In this document: piece by piece, positions 33,426 to 41,249 of the stretch
Layout: each line of letters opens with the position of its first letter
Position numbering within the stretch: position 1 is the first letter of the stretch
Origin: Bradyrhizobium ivorense
GTDB lineage: Bacteria > Pseudomonadota > Alphaproteobacteria > Rhizobiales > Xanthobacteraceae
Assembly: GCF_900696085.1 (NCBI RefSeq)
Contig: NZ_CAADFC020000025.1
Location: forward strand, 1 to 64,000
Length of the DNA: 64,000 nucleotides
Reading direction: 5' to 3'
Notes under the pieces: generated by a model
What the model saw: the letters and a program-made list of their open reading frames with translations, nothing else
Told to the model about the DNA's origin: nothing
The model's database searches: none
Translations under genes and position numbers: made by a program

Positions 33426-33479
33426 GCGCGCTCGAATGGATTTGAATCTCCGACCCTCGGAATCGAAATCCGATGCTCT
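33426..33479 (-). repeat. tRNA-Arg(TCG) 3'-fragment copy (candidate att site)
   Basis: 54 bases matching the 3' part of the tRNA-Arg(TCG) gene at 36527-36603. There are 32 consecutive identical bases (33448-33479 = 36551-36582, anticodon stem-loop to variable loop). The T arm and acceptor end match with four changes. Same orientation as the intact gene, about 3.1 kb away. This is the geometry left by site-specific integration into a tRNA 3' end. No acceptor 5' half or D arm is present, so this is not a functional tRNA. The remaining intergenic bases 33205-33527 show no gene. Confidence 0.75.
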
Positions 33480-33527
33480 GGCGGGGTGAGCCGCAAAGGC
33501 GCGCGCCGCCGAATTGCGGTGGAGGCA

Positions 33528-34721
33528 CTACGCGCCGGTGGTCGCCGAACCTCCGTCGCGGGACGCGAGATCGTTGGGCTCACCGCGCGGCCGATCGCGC
33601 AAGTTCAGCTTGCTTGTGTCGCCACCGGCCCACGCCAATGTCTTCGGGTCCATCACACGGAACCAGAGCGGCGGGATGGCCGCCAGCCCGAACATCCCGG
33701 TGTAGCCGTTCGGCAGCCGCGGGATGTCGTCGAAGTCGCGCAGCGACTGGTAGGGGCGCATCGGGTTGGCGTGGTGATCGGAATGACGTTGCAGATGGAA
33801 GGTCATCAAATTCGAGACGATGTGGTTGGTGTTCCAGGAGTGGCGCGGCTCGACCGGCTGGTAGCGGCCGTTCGACAGTTTTTCGCGCAGCAGCCCGTAA
33901 TGCTCGACATAGTTGGCCTGGGTCAGCGCATACCAGCCGAGGAAATGATGCGCGACGATGAACGGCGCGACCTTCCAGCCGAACAGCGCAATCAGCGCGG
34001 CCGCGACGACGAAGGTGAGCGCAAAGCCTTGCAGGATCTCGTTGTTGACCGACCAGACCGGCTCGCCGCGCCTGGTCAGCCGTTCGGCCTCGTTGCGCCA
34101 GCCGCGCCGGAATGCGCCGGGCAGTTCGCGCAGCGCGAACGCATAGATCGATTCACCGAACCGCGCGCTGGCGGGATCCTCGGGGGTCGCGACCCAGGTG
34201 TGGTGGCCGCGATTGTGCTCGACGCGGAAATGCGCGTAGCCGACCGCGCAGTTGGCGAGCGTGCCGAACAGGATGTTGAGCTTGTCCGGCTTGTGGCCGA
34301 GCTCGTGCCCGATCAGCAGCGCGCCGCCATTGATGGTGCCGACGCCGAGCAGCAGCGCGACATAGGACCACCACGGCAGCTCCTGGGTGCCGAAGAACGC
34401 GATCAGCGCAACGTAGTTCACCCAGGGAAACACCACGGTGAAGCGCGCCAGCCTGAGATAATACGGATCGGCCTCCATCGCGCCGACCACCTCGGCCGGC
34501 GGATTGTGGGTGTCCTCGCCGATCAGCATGTCGAGCAGCGGGATCAGGCCGAAGATGAAGACGAACGGAATCAGCGTCGCCAGCGGATTGTGGGTCTCGA
34601 GATAGAGCCGGTAGGACAGCAGCGGGACCAGCGGCGGAATGAAGGAGAGCATCCACAGATAGCGTTTGCCGTCCCGATAGGTGATCGTCTCGCCGGCAGC
34701 ATTGGTGCCCGTGAAGATCAT
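33528..34721 (-). CDS. alkB: Alkane 1-monooxygenase (AlkB-type, non-heme di-iron)
   Basis: A 397-residue membrane protein. Known role: omega-hydroxylation of medium-chain n-alkanes in the inner membrane with rubredoxin electrons. All eight or more metal-ligand histidines are visible: HELGHK (~140), EHNRGHH (~170), NYVEHYG (~268) and LQRHSDHHANP (~308); six hydrophobic helices surround them. There is no fused rubredoxin domain and no rubredoxin gene nearby. The start is decided by the ribosome site GGAGG, which is spaced 6 bases from ATG at 34721 but touches the alternative ATG at 34727. Divergent from an AraC-type regulator, its likely controller. Confidence 0.93.
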   Translation of the reverse strand: MIFTGTNAAGETITYRDGKRYLWMLSFIPPLVPLLSYRLYLETHNPLATLIPFVFIFGLIPLLDMLIGEDTHNPPAEVVGAMEADPYYLRLARFTVVFPWVNYVALIAFFGTQELPWWSYVALLLGVGTINGGALLIGHELGHKPDKLNILFGTLANCAVGYAHFRVEHNRGHHTWVATPEDPASARFGESIYAFALRELPGAFRRGWRNEAERLTRRGEPVWSVNNEILQGFALTFVVAAALIALFGWKVAPFIVAHHFLGWYALTQANYVEHYGLLREKLSNGRYQPVEPRHSWNTNHIVSNLMTFHLQRHSDHHANPMRPYQSLRDFDDIPRLPNGYTGMFGLAAIPPLWFRVMDPKTLAWAGGDTSKLNLRDRPRGEPNDLASRDGGSATTGA

Positions 34722-34868
34722 CGTCATCCTCCAGCGTCGCTTTTTCGAGGCGGCGTTTGCCGTTGTTGCGCTCAGCATGCCGCGAGGCGGGGCTGCGCCG
34801 CCAGTTCACAACAGGCCAATTTTGTGGCATTTTGCGCCAAGCCTACGCGAGGGGAGGTCGCCGACGCC

Positions 34869-35879
34869 ATGCAGGGATCGGACTCGGTTGCTCTCCGTGC
34901 GCCGGTCACCGTGAGCTATGCGCGGGCCCTGGTCCGGGCCTTCGGCAAGACGCGGGGCGAGCGCGACGAGCTGCTGAACGGCACCGGTGTGCAGCTTGCG
35001 CTGCTCGAGCAGCCGGGCGCGCACATGCCGGTCTCGGCGCTGGTGGCGCTGGCCGCCAACATCACCCGCCGCAATGGCGAACTGTGGCCGTTGTCGGCCG
35101 CGGCAGTCTGGTCGACATCGCTGCAGGGCGCGCTCGACGTCGCGACCCGGACCGCGCCGACCATCGCGGATGCCTTGACCATCGGCGCCCGCTTCGGATC
35201 GACCCGCGCGCCCTTCATCCGCAACCAGCTGCGCAAGACCGCGCGGGCGATCCAGATCGAGATCTCGCCCACGGTGGCGATGGACGATGCGCTGTGGCGC
35301 GCCGTCGCGCTCGCGGTCGGCCTCAATGTGCACGCGGTGTATGTGCAGCTGCTCGAGGATGCGATCGGCCAGGCGACGCTGCAGTTTCCCTGGCCGCCGC
35401 CGGCGGGCGCGGAGCGGCTGGCGCCGCATTTCTCCTGCGCCGTGCAATTCGACGCCGCCGCCTTCGGCTTCGAGGTGCCGAAACTGCTGTGCGCGCGGCC
35501 GTCGCCGTTTGCCGATCCGGAATTGCACGCCCGGGCGATCGAGGCGCTGCAGGCGGTCGAAAAACCGCGGCCGGACGGCGAGGCGTTGGCGCGGATCGTC
35601 GAGAACCTGATCGCGGCGCGCCTGCCGCAACGTCTGGCAGAGGAAGAAGCCGCGCGCCTGCTCGGCACCTCGCGGCGCACGCTGGTGCGGCGGCTGGCCG
35701 AGACCGGCCACGCCTTCCGGCCGTTGCTCGACGCCGTGCTGCGCGAGCGCGCCCGCGCCATGCTCGCGTCGGGGACGCAATCGCGCGACGCGATGGCCGC
35801 CGCGCTCGGCTACACCGACGCGACGAGCTTCAGCCGCGCCTGTCGGCGGTGGTTCGGGGAGAGGGGCGGGCGGGGCTAG
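34869..35879 (+). CDS. AraC-family regulator with arabinose-binding-type N-domain
   Basis: A 336-residue protein. The N-terminal Arabinose_bd-like domain covers residues ~15-205 (VSYARALVRAFGKTRGERDELLNGTG, then NVHAVYVQLLEDAIG). A C-terminal AraC double HTH follows: EEEAARLLGTSRRTLVRRLAETGHAF (~residues 258-283) and AAALGYTDATSFSRACRRWFG (~313-333). This OruR/OphIR-like layout is shared by regulators of alkane hydroxylases (AlkR type). It is divergent from alkB with a 147-base intergenic region, so it is probably the alkane-responsive activator. Its stop codon TAG is the first triplet of repeat D2. Confidence 0.9.
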   Translation: MQGSDSVALRAPVTVSYARALVRAFGKTRGERDELLNGTGVQLALLEQPGAHMPVSALVALAANITRRNGELWPLSAAAVWSTSLQGALDVATRTAPTIADALTIGARFGSTRAPFIRNQLRKTARAIQIEISPTVAMDDALWRAVALAVGLNVHAVYVQLLEDAIGQATLQFPWPPPAGAERLAPHFSCAVQFDAAAFGFEVPKLLCARPSPFADPELHARAIEALQAVEKPRPDGEALARIVENLIAARLPQRLAEEEAARLLGTSRRTLVRRLAETGHAFRPLLDAVLRERARAMLASGTQSRDAMAAALGYTDATSFSRACRRWFGERGGRG

Positions 35880-35980
35880 AGCATGATCCGGAAAAGTGTG
35901 AAGCGGTTTTCCGAAAAGATCATGCTCAAACAAAGAGCAAAAGCGCGATGACGATTCAGCCCAATCTCATCGCGCTGTAG
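35878..35980. repeat. Intergenic palindromic repeat, family D copy 2
   Basis: An inverted copy of 6021-6123: TAGAGCATGATCCGG at the left, GGTTTTCCGAAAAGATCATGCTC, then AAAAGCGCGATGACG ... CTCATCGCGCT. It begins at the stop codon of the AraC gene. 19 bases separate its end from the stop of the small gene at 35999. Confidence 0.9.
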
Positions 35981-35998
35981 CGGGGCTTGCGAGCAGAG

Positions 35999-36241
35999 CT
36001 ATTCCGGCTTTTTGCCAACCACCCACTTCACGATCGGCCAGCCCACCAGGAAGGATGACCCGACGGTTCCGGCCAATCTGACGAACAAGTCGCCGTAATG
36101 GCCGTCGAAATAGAACGGTGCCCTGTTATAGAAGATGAGCACGAGGATGACGCTGAGCGCGCAGCAAAGTGCCGCCAGCAAGCGGGAGACCTGTCCCTCC
36201 AGATGCGCGACGCGCTCAACGAGATTGTCGTTATCGCCCAT
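35999..36241 (-). CDS. Small two-span membrane protein, hypothetical
   Basis: An 80-residue protein. An N-terminal coiled helix (MGDNDNLVERVAHLEGQVSRLLAAL) leads into a first transmembrane segment (~20-40, ALCCALSVILVLIFY). A short loop (NRAPFYFDGHYGDLF) and a second segment (RLAGTVGSSFLVGWPIVKWVV) follow, with a basic end. Not recognised. ATG at 36241. It lies between the AraC gene and the tRNA-Arg gene, inside the tRNA-bounded segment. Confidence 0.65.
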   Translation of the reverse strand: MGDNDNLVERVAHLEGQVSRLLAALCCALSVILVLIFYNRAPFYFDGHYGDLFVRLAGTVGSSFLVGWPIVKWVVGKKPE

Positions 36242-36354
36242 CTCACGACTTTCCTTCGGCCCAGGCTCGACAATGGACGGATCGCCTCACATGGACCGGG
36301 TGCAAGAGGCGTACGGCGAATGCAGCGTCCTGCAACCGGCAAGGAAGCGCAAGG

Positions 36355-36475
36355 CGTGGGTTTTACGGGGCAGCCGCTGCGCAGCAGCGTAAGGTGGGGA
36401 AGAGCGCAGCGAAACCCCATCGATTGCATCGGCGCGGCGAGACGATGGGTTTCGCTGCGCTCTACCCACCCTACA
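36355..36475. repeat. Intergenic repeat, family E copy 2
   Basis: GTGGGTTTTACGGGGC ... GAGCGCAGCGAAACCCC, then ATGGGTTTCGCTGCGCTCTA and CCCACCCTACA. Related to 14407-14494. It sits between the small membrane protein and the tRNA-Arg gene. Confidence 0.7.
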
Positions 36476-36526
36476 CACCGATCACGGTGACGCTTCACTC
36501 AACGACTATGCGGGGGTGCTGTTGGG

Positions 36527-36603
36527 TGGCGCGCTCGGAAGGATTCGAACCTCCGACCCTCGGAATCGAAATCCGATGCTCTATCCAGCTGAGCTACGAG
36601 CGC
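36527..36603 (-). tRNA. tRNA-Arg(TCG), including CCA
   Basis: On the minus strand a full cloverleaf: acceptor GCGCTCG / CGAGCGC, D stem GCTC / GAGC, anticodon stem TCGGA / TCCGA with loop TTTCGAT (anticodon TCG, reads CGA), T stem GGAGG / CCTTC with TTCGAAT, discriminator G and encoded CCA (36527-36529). A 3'-fragment copy lies at 33426-33479 in the same orientation. Confidence 0.96.
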
Positions 36604-36688
36604 GTTGCGGGTCGATTACCAGACTTGGCCGGGGAGGGCCAGCAACCTCGGCATGCGTGTGCCGCGTGCTGGCCGTCAGCTCAATTCC

Positions 36689-36973
36689 TCAGAAGCACGG
36701 GTGGCGGCGGTGGTCCTGGCCGATATAGGCGGCGGAGCCCTGGTAGCACTTGTTGGTCGAGGGGCCGTCGTAGAACGCGAAGGTGCCCGGGGTGGGGCCG
36801 GGGCCGTAATTGTGCAGATAGCTGATGTGGTAGGGCAGGCCCCAATGGGCGTGGCGGTGGTGATGCCGGTGGCGGGGGTAGAGGGACATATCGGCCGCGG
36901 TCGCCGTGCTCAGGGCCGGAACGGCCAGGGAAACGGTCAGGGCTAGGGCGGCGAGCAGCTTGGTCTTGGTCAT
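36689..36973 (-). CDS. Secreted His/Tyr-rich small protein
   Basis: A 94-residue protein. The signal peptide (MTKTKLLAALALTVSLAVPALSTATA, cleaved near AA-DM) is followed by YPRHRHHHRHAHWG, a His-rich stretch, then YHISYLHNYGPGPTPGTFAFYDGPS and NKCYQGSAAYIGQDHRRHPCF with two cysteines. Possible metal binding, by composition only; no known family. ATG at 36973 follows GGAGGCCGCC. It lies downstream (3') of the tRNA-Arg gene's 5' end, convergent with no one. Confidence 0.75.
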   Translation of the reverse strand: MTKTKLLAALALTVSLAVPALSTATAADMSLYPRHRHHHRHAHWGLPYHISYLHNYGPGPTPGTFAFYDGPSTNKCYQGSAAYIGQDHRRHPCF

Positions 36974-37196
36974 TGGCGGCCTCCGGGCATTCACGCTGGA
37001 ATCGGCAGTTTCGGCCGCTCCGGGCTCCATTTAACCCGGAATCGGGCGAAAAGCTGCGGGAAATCAGCCACAGCGCGCCAAATTTTGCCTTTTTGCGGAT
37101 GCTTAACCGATTGCCAACACAGTCCGGCCAGAGTCTTGCGGTCAGGTCCATCCGGCCTGACCCCTCCCGGCCAGGCTTTTTCGGTTCAAACCTTTC

Positions 37197-37640
37197 ATGC
37201 GCATCACGCCCCTTGCCTTGCTGCTCCTGGTTCTGGCTGCCGCGCCGGCGCGGGCGGATCTGCACATCACGCGCGACCACGGCGGCTATGTCGAGGAGTA
37301 CAAGACCAAGTACAAGCGTATCAAGGAACGCGGCGAGCGCGTCATCATCGACGGCATCTGCAACTCGGCCTGCACGCTGGTGTTCGGCATCGTGCCGATG
37401 AACAAGATCTGCGTGACGCCGAAGGCCAGCCTCGGCTTCCACCAGGCCTATTACGACAAGGCCTTCACCTTCGGCATCAAGGTCACCAGCCTCGAGGGCA
37501 CCTCCGACCTGATGTCGTACTACCCCAACACGGTGAAGGACTGGATCCGCCGCAACGGCGGGCTCACCACCGAGATGAAGAAGATCAAGAACGGGATCGA
37601 GCTCTGGAAGATCGTCGATCCCTGCCCTGAAGAGTGGTAG
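37197..37640 (+). CDS. Hypothetical secreted protein, ClpP-like segment
   Basis: A 147-residue protein with a signal peptide (MRITPLALLLLVLAAAPARA). The mature part reads DLHITRDHGGYVEEYKTKYKRIKERGERVIIDGICNSACTLVFGIVP; the IDGxCxSACT...F pattern resembles the periplasmic ClpP/crotonase-fold proteins in which a small residue loop GxCxSACT precedes the (missing) catalytic serine region. GFHQAYYDKA follows, His being common there. The protein is too short for a full ClpP domain, so it may be a truncated or non-catalytic relative. Three cysteines, two of them four residues apart. ATG at 37197. Confidence 0.68.
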   Translation: MRITPLALLLLVLAAAPARADLHITRDHGGYVEEYKTKYKRIKERGERVIIDGICNSACTLVFGIVPMNKICVTPKASLGFHQAYYDKAFTFGIKVTSLEGTSDLMSYYPNTVKDWIRRNGGLTTEMKKIKNGIELWKIVDPCPEEW

Positions 37641-37715
37641 CAACCGGCCCACGGGTCATTGTTGTTTGACGCGTTTTCTTTACGCGAACCGGCCTCCACT
37701 TCGCTCGAAAACGCT

Positions 37716-39980
37716 CTAGCTCTTCGGCCTGATCTCGCCGTCCGACACCAGCAGCACCGAGACCTTGGACTTGCCGAGCACGGAAGCGGCGACGCTGCCA
37801 AAATTCAGGCTGTCGCCCTGGATGCGGTCGGTGCCGAGCACGACGAGATCGGCGCGGCTTGCGGCGATCTCCTGCAGGATCGCGACCTCGGGCGCGGTGT
37901 TGGCGCGCAACGTCGTCGCCACGTTGACGTCGTAACGCGCCGCGGCCGCGGCGATGTCCTTCAAAATCGCTTCCTCGCGGGCCAGCGACATGCTGGTGCT
38001 GCTGCGGCGGGCGCCCTTGTCGCGCGTGGTCGAGACATAGACTACCTGCAGCGGCAGCGCGGACAGGCGTGCCAGCGCGATCGCGACCTCGGCGCCGCGC
38101 CGCGACACATTGCTGCCCGACACCGGCACCAGGATTTTTCGCGGGTTCGCGGTCGGGTGCTGCTGATGCGCGCCCTTGGCGACGACGATCGCCAGCGGAC
38201 CGTCGAAGCCCGCGGTCAATTCGTCGATCCCCTTGTTGAAACCGCCGTCGCGGTCGGCGACATCGTCGATGCCGACGACCAGCAGGTCAAATCCCTTTTT
38301 GGCTTCCTCGGCGATCGCCTCCGCCGCCGCCTTCTCGGGCGCGCGGGTGAGGACGTCGACATTGCCGCCGCCGTCGGCATCGGCCTTTGCGCTCTCTTTG
38401 GCGGCGTTGATCACGGCGGCCTCGTGGCTTTGCTCGTCGCCGCGGTTCTGCTCCGCAAGCCCGGGATGGGCGCCGACGTGCAGCACGGTGATCGGCAGGC
38501 CGCGCCCGCCGGCCAATAGACCTGTGAGATGGGCGGCGAATGTCGCGTTGAGGCTGTCGTCGACCGCGAGCAGCAGCCGCTCGAGATTGGCGACGAAACC
38601 GCGCTGCTCGTATTCCTCGCGCTCCAGCCGCTCCTTCTCGTCCTGGCCGAGCGGCAGTTTTGACAATGCCGCGCGCAGCATCGGCGGCATCGCAATCGTG
38701 GTCAGCACCGCCATGGTCAAGATCATCGAGAACATGGTCTGGCTCAACACGCCCATCGACAGGCCGATGGTGGCGATGACCACCTCGGTCGAGCCGCGCG
38801 CATTCATGCCGCTCGCCAGCGCATAGGATTCCTGCCGCGTCAGCCCGCCGAGCGCGCCGCCGGCGAAGGCGCCGCCGAATTTGCCGATGCTCGCGATCAG
38901 CACCAGCGCCGCGGTCAGCGCCAAGAGCGACGGATCCTTCAGCACGGTCAGATCGGCGCTCAAGCCGGCGAGGCCGAAGAACACCGGCATGAACAGGCTC
39001 GAGATCAGCCCGCGCAGCCGTTCGTCGATCTGCCGGGTCAGGATCGGGGATTCGCCGACCAGCACGCCGGCGATGAAGGCGCCGAGCACGGTGTGCACGC
39101 CGATCAGATGCGTGATCATCGCCATCACGCTCATCAGCAGCAGGATGACGGTGATGACGGCCGCGGTGCTCATCAGATTGTCATTGGCCCAGCGGATCAG
39201 CCGGAACACCAGGCGACGGCCGATCGTAAAACTGACCGCGAGGAAGGCGAGGGTGCCGAGCAGCGCCTGCGCCACCGACATGACGTCGAGCGTGCCGCGC
39301 GAGGCGAGGCTGAAGATCATCGCGATGATGATCCAGCCGATGGTGTCGTCGATGATCGCGCTCGCGACGATGATCTGGCCGACATTGCGGCGCATGAAGT
39401 TCATCTCGCGCACCACCACGGCGACGATCTTCACCGACGAGATCGACAGCGCGGTGCCGAGGAACAGCGCTGCGATCAGCCGCGCTTCCGGATGAGGCAG
39501 CAGATATTGCGGCAGGAATTCGCCGAGCGCGAAGCCGCAGACGAACGGCACCGCGATGCCCGCGATCGAGATCGTGGTCGCGGCGCGGCCGACCTTGCGC
39601 ACCAGCTTGAGGTCGGTCTCCATGCCGGTCAGCAACAGCAGCAGCAGGATGCCGAACTGCGCGATGCCGTCGATTAGCGCCTTCTGCTCGCCGGACGTCG
39701 GAAAGATCGCGGCCTGCGCCGAAGGCCACAGCCAGCCGAACAGCGAGGGGCCGAGCAGCAGGCCGCCGAGCAGTTCGCCGATCACGGAGGGCTGGCCGAC
39801 CCGCTGCATCAGTTCGCCGAGCCCGCGCCCGACCGCGATCAACAGCGCGATCTGCGCCAGCAGGATGAACTCGGAAGGTTTTGCCGCCTTGCCGGCCTCG
39901 GCGCCGGCCGCGGTTGCGGTCGCGAGCAGAATGATCACCGCCCAGATCGCCGGTTGCAGCCGCCGCCCGCGGATCACCAT
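37716..39980 (-). CDS. CPA2-type cation:proton antiporter fused to two Usp domains
   Basis: A 754-residue protein. The N-terminal ~430 residues form the KefB/NapA-type antiporter with about 12 helices (VIGELLGGLLLGPSLFGWL; the ALSISSVKIVAVVVRE segment; SAIIDDTIGWIIIAMI with its Asp pair). Two UspA-like nucleotide-binding domains follow at ~475-605 (PITVLHVGAHPGLAEQ, DLLVVGIDDVADRDGG) and ~615-750 (KILVPVSGSNVSRRGAEVA, DLVVLGTDRIQGDS). The function is likely K+ or Na+/H+ exchange gated by cytoplasmic nucleotide binding. ATG at 39980. Monocistronic. The fusion is known from other bacteria and is not a defect. Confidence 0.92.
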   Translation of the reverse strand: MVIRGRRLQPAIWAVIILLATATAAGAEAGKAAKPSEFILLAQIALLIAVGRGLGELMQRVGQPSVIGELLGGLLLGPSLFGWLWPSAQAAIFPTSGEQKALIDGIAQFGILLLLLLTGMETDLKLVRKVGRAATTISIAGIAVPFVCGFALGEFLPQYLLPHPEARLIAALFLGTALSISSVKIVAVVVREMNFMRRNVGQIIVASAIIDDTIGWIIIAMIFSLASRGTLDVMSVAQALLGTLAFLAVSFTIGRRLVFRLIRWANDNLMSTAAVITVILLLMSVMAMITHLIGVHTVLGAFIAGVLVGESPILTRQIDERLRGLISSLFMPVFFGLAGLSADLTVLKDPSLLALTAALVLIASIGKFGGAFAGGALGGLTRQESYALASGMNARGSTEVVIATIGLSMGVLSQTMFSMILTMAVLTTIAMPPMLRAALSKLPLGQDEKERLEREEYEQRGFVANLERLLLAVDDSLNATFAAHLTGLLAGGRGLPITVLHVGAHPGLAEQNRGDEQSHEAAVINAAKESAKADADGGGNVDVLTRAPEKAAAEAIAEEAKKGFDLLVVGIDDVADRDGGFNKGIDELTAGFDGPLAIVVAKGAHQQHPTANPRKILVPVSGSNVSRRGAEVAIALARLSALPLQVVYVSTTRDKGARRSSTSMSLAREEAILKDIAAAAARYDVNVATTLRANTAPEVAILQEIAASRADLVVLGTDRIQGDSLNFGSVAASVLGKSKVSVLLVSDGEIRPKS

Positions 39981-40122
39981 CGCGTCTCCGATTCCAGATC
40001 CGGGCCCGAGCGGACAACAGGCCCGCGCGTTGTGGCCCCGATCAGCCCATCAACGCCCGGGTTCCAAAAGCGATCCATTGCGCCTTCGCACGGCGGCAGG
40101 CCGGCGCTGTGCATGGTGATCT

Positions 40123-40147
40123 GGAACCGAGGCCAGCCGCATGCGTT
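40123..40147 (+). promoter_or_regulatory. EcfG-type general-stress promoter
   Basis: GGAAC (40123-40127), exactly 16 bases, then CGTT (40144-40147), a perfect match to the alphaproteobacterial EcfG consensus. It points at the short gene at 40231 (84 bases downstream). Confidence 0.7.
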
Positions 40148-40230
40148 GCATCTCCATGATGCGAATGTCCCACCGTTGATGAGCCTGGCCCGCGTGCGAT
40201 CGCGAGCCCTGCTCGCATGCACGGGAGGCC

Positions 40231-40356
40231 ATGATGGCGACCAGAACCAATCTTTCGAAAGCAGAACTCGCGCGCAGCGTCGCCGGCGCGGCGTCGGCAA
40301 TGATCCTGAGCGGGCTGGCGCTGTTTGCCGTCGCCCATCATCTGAGCGGCGGGTAA
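40231..40356 (+). CDS. Tiny one-helix membrane protein, stress-induced candidate
   Basis: A 41-residue product (40 if the second ATG at 40234 is used; GGGAGG lies 2 or 5 bases before them, favouring the second). A basic, Thr/Ser-rich start is followed by one hydrophobic helix (MILSGLALFAVAHHLSGG). It is behind a perfect EcfG promoter and followed, after 3 bases, by another tiny frame. No homologue is recognised; the promoter and ribosome site are the main evidence that it is real. Confidence 0.5.
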   Translation: MMATRTNLSKAELARSVAGAASAMILSGLALFAVAHHLSGG

Positions 40357-40359
40357 GTT

Positions 40360-40491
40360 ATGCAGGGTCCGGGGCAGTCCACCGCCGACGCGATCGACGA
40401 CGCGCGGATTGTGCGCGCCTCAGAGGCGATCTGCACGATGACCGGCAATCACGAGACCGAACTGAATGAGACCTGCGGCCCGCAAGGCTAG
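40360..40491 (+). CDS. Possible tiny protein downstream of stress-induced gene
   Basis: A 43-codon frame starting 3 bases after the previous stop, MQGPGQSTADAIDDARIVRA, ending with two cysteines (ICTMTGNHE, TCGPQG). It has a weak ribosome site, so expression would depend on coupling to the frame before it. Treat as a candidate only. Confidence 0.35.
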   Translation: MQGPGQSTADAIDDARIVRASEAICTMTGNHETELNETCGPQG

Positions 40492-40582
40492 CGCGTCCGT
40501 CCGCCCCTGCAACGGCTTCGCGCGATTACGCGGAGGCCGCGCTGCAGGCGCTTGCGTGCGCCTTCCTGATCAGGGTGCTGCT

Positions 40583-40603
40583 GGCGCGCCGTTGAGGCGC
40601 GCC
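40583..40603. other. GGCGCGCC inverted repeat
   Basis: GGCGCGCC, loop GTTGA, GGCGCGCC. Placed between the tiny genes and the convergent gene at 40626; no T tract, but it could act as a transcription stop for either side. Confidence 0.4.
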
Positions 40604-40625
40604 AATCGACGTGGTCAGTTGCAGA

Positions 40626-40982
40626 TCAAGCCGCGCGGCGCTTGCGCGTGCGCGCCGCCTTCTTCGCCGAGCGCGATCGCGCCGCGGCAGGCCGTTTCGC
40701 GGCGGACTTGCCGCCCAGCTTGCCACCCTTGCGCGACGGGGCATGGTTTTCGCGCGTGCCGCGGCCGGAGCCGCTCTTCTTGCCGCCATGGGTCTCCGCA
40801 TTGACGGTGGCCCATGCGCGGCGCTCGGCCTCGCGCTCGGAAACGCCGCGTTTCTCGTAGCCTTCCTCGATATGCTCGGCCTGGCGCTTCTGCTTGTCGG
40901 TGTAGCTGGACTTGTCGCCTCTGGGGCATTGTGCTCTCCTACTCCTATCGTCAAGACCCTTGCGGTGCGTCGGCGTCGTCAT
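40626..40982 (-). CDS. Small basic plasmid-stabilization-like stress protein, start region frameshifted
   Basis: Up to 118 residues in the open frame. GDKSSYTDKQKRQAEHIEEGYEKRGV and SEREAERRAWATVN followed by GGGKKSGSGRG-type residues match the short, very basic proteins annotated as plasmid-stabilization or ChaB-like in rhizobia, with a Lys/Arg/Ala tail. From what I recall of the family, members usually begin MPKGDKSSYT. Here a good ribosome site (GGAG) and ATG at 40929 are followed by CCCC instead of CCC, which puts that ATG out of frame. The frame used here starts at ATG 40982, overlapping the upstream gene by 32 bases. A one-base C-run insertion or sequencing error is likely. Confidence 0.65.
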   Translation of the reverse strand: MTTPTHRKGLDDRSRRAQCPRGDKSSYTDKQKRQAEHIEEGYEKRGVSEREAERRAWATVNAETHGGKKSGSGRGTRENHAPSRKGGKLGGKSAAKRPAAARSRSAKKAARTRKRRAA

Positions 40983-41157
40983 CGTTGGGCTGCACGACCT
41001 CGAACCGCGTCCGGCTGAAGCGGCCCAGACCGCTCAGCTCGTAATAGCCGTCGCGCTCGAGATCGCGCGTCACCTCGTAGACGCGCCCCAGCGAGAGCGT
41101 GTCCCGCTGCAGCGTGTTGTCGATGCATCGAACGAGCAAATTCTTGCCGGTTTCCAT
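40951..41157 (-). CDS. Hypothetical small soluble protein
   Basis: 68 residues from ATG at 41157 (a longer frame begins at ATG 41211). METGKNLLVRCIDNTLQRDTLSLGRVYEVTRDLERDGYYELSGLGRFSRTRFEVV is a compact beta-rich domain seen repeatedly in rhizobial genomes without a name (recollection). It lies in a head-to-tail row of small minus-strand genes (40626, 40951, 41250). With its 3' end overlapping the artefactual upstream start of the 40626 gene, it supports the later start of that gene. Confidence 0.65.
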   Translation of the reverse strand: METGKNLLVRCIDNTLQRDTLSLGRVYEVTRDLERDGYYELSGLGRFSRTRFEVVQPNDDDADAPQGS

Positions 41158-41249
41158 GCCGTCATCCCCAAGTGTTTCGCCAAAGTGTCGGGCAATTGTC
41201 TGATGCGCCATGCTGGCGCGCCGTCATCGTGACGTGCTGGTCGTGCCGG

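Noticed and set aside
33366..35879. An 837-codon plus-strand frame joining the alkB region to the AraC gene
   Set aside because: Its first 500 codons are antisense to alkB plus intergenic sequence; the real AraC protein starts at 34869, where the domain, divergent promoter region and composition change.
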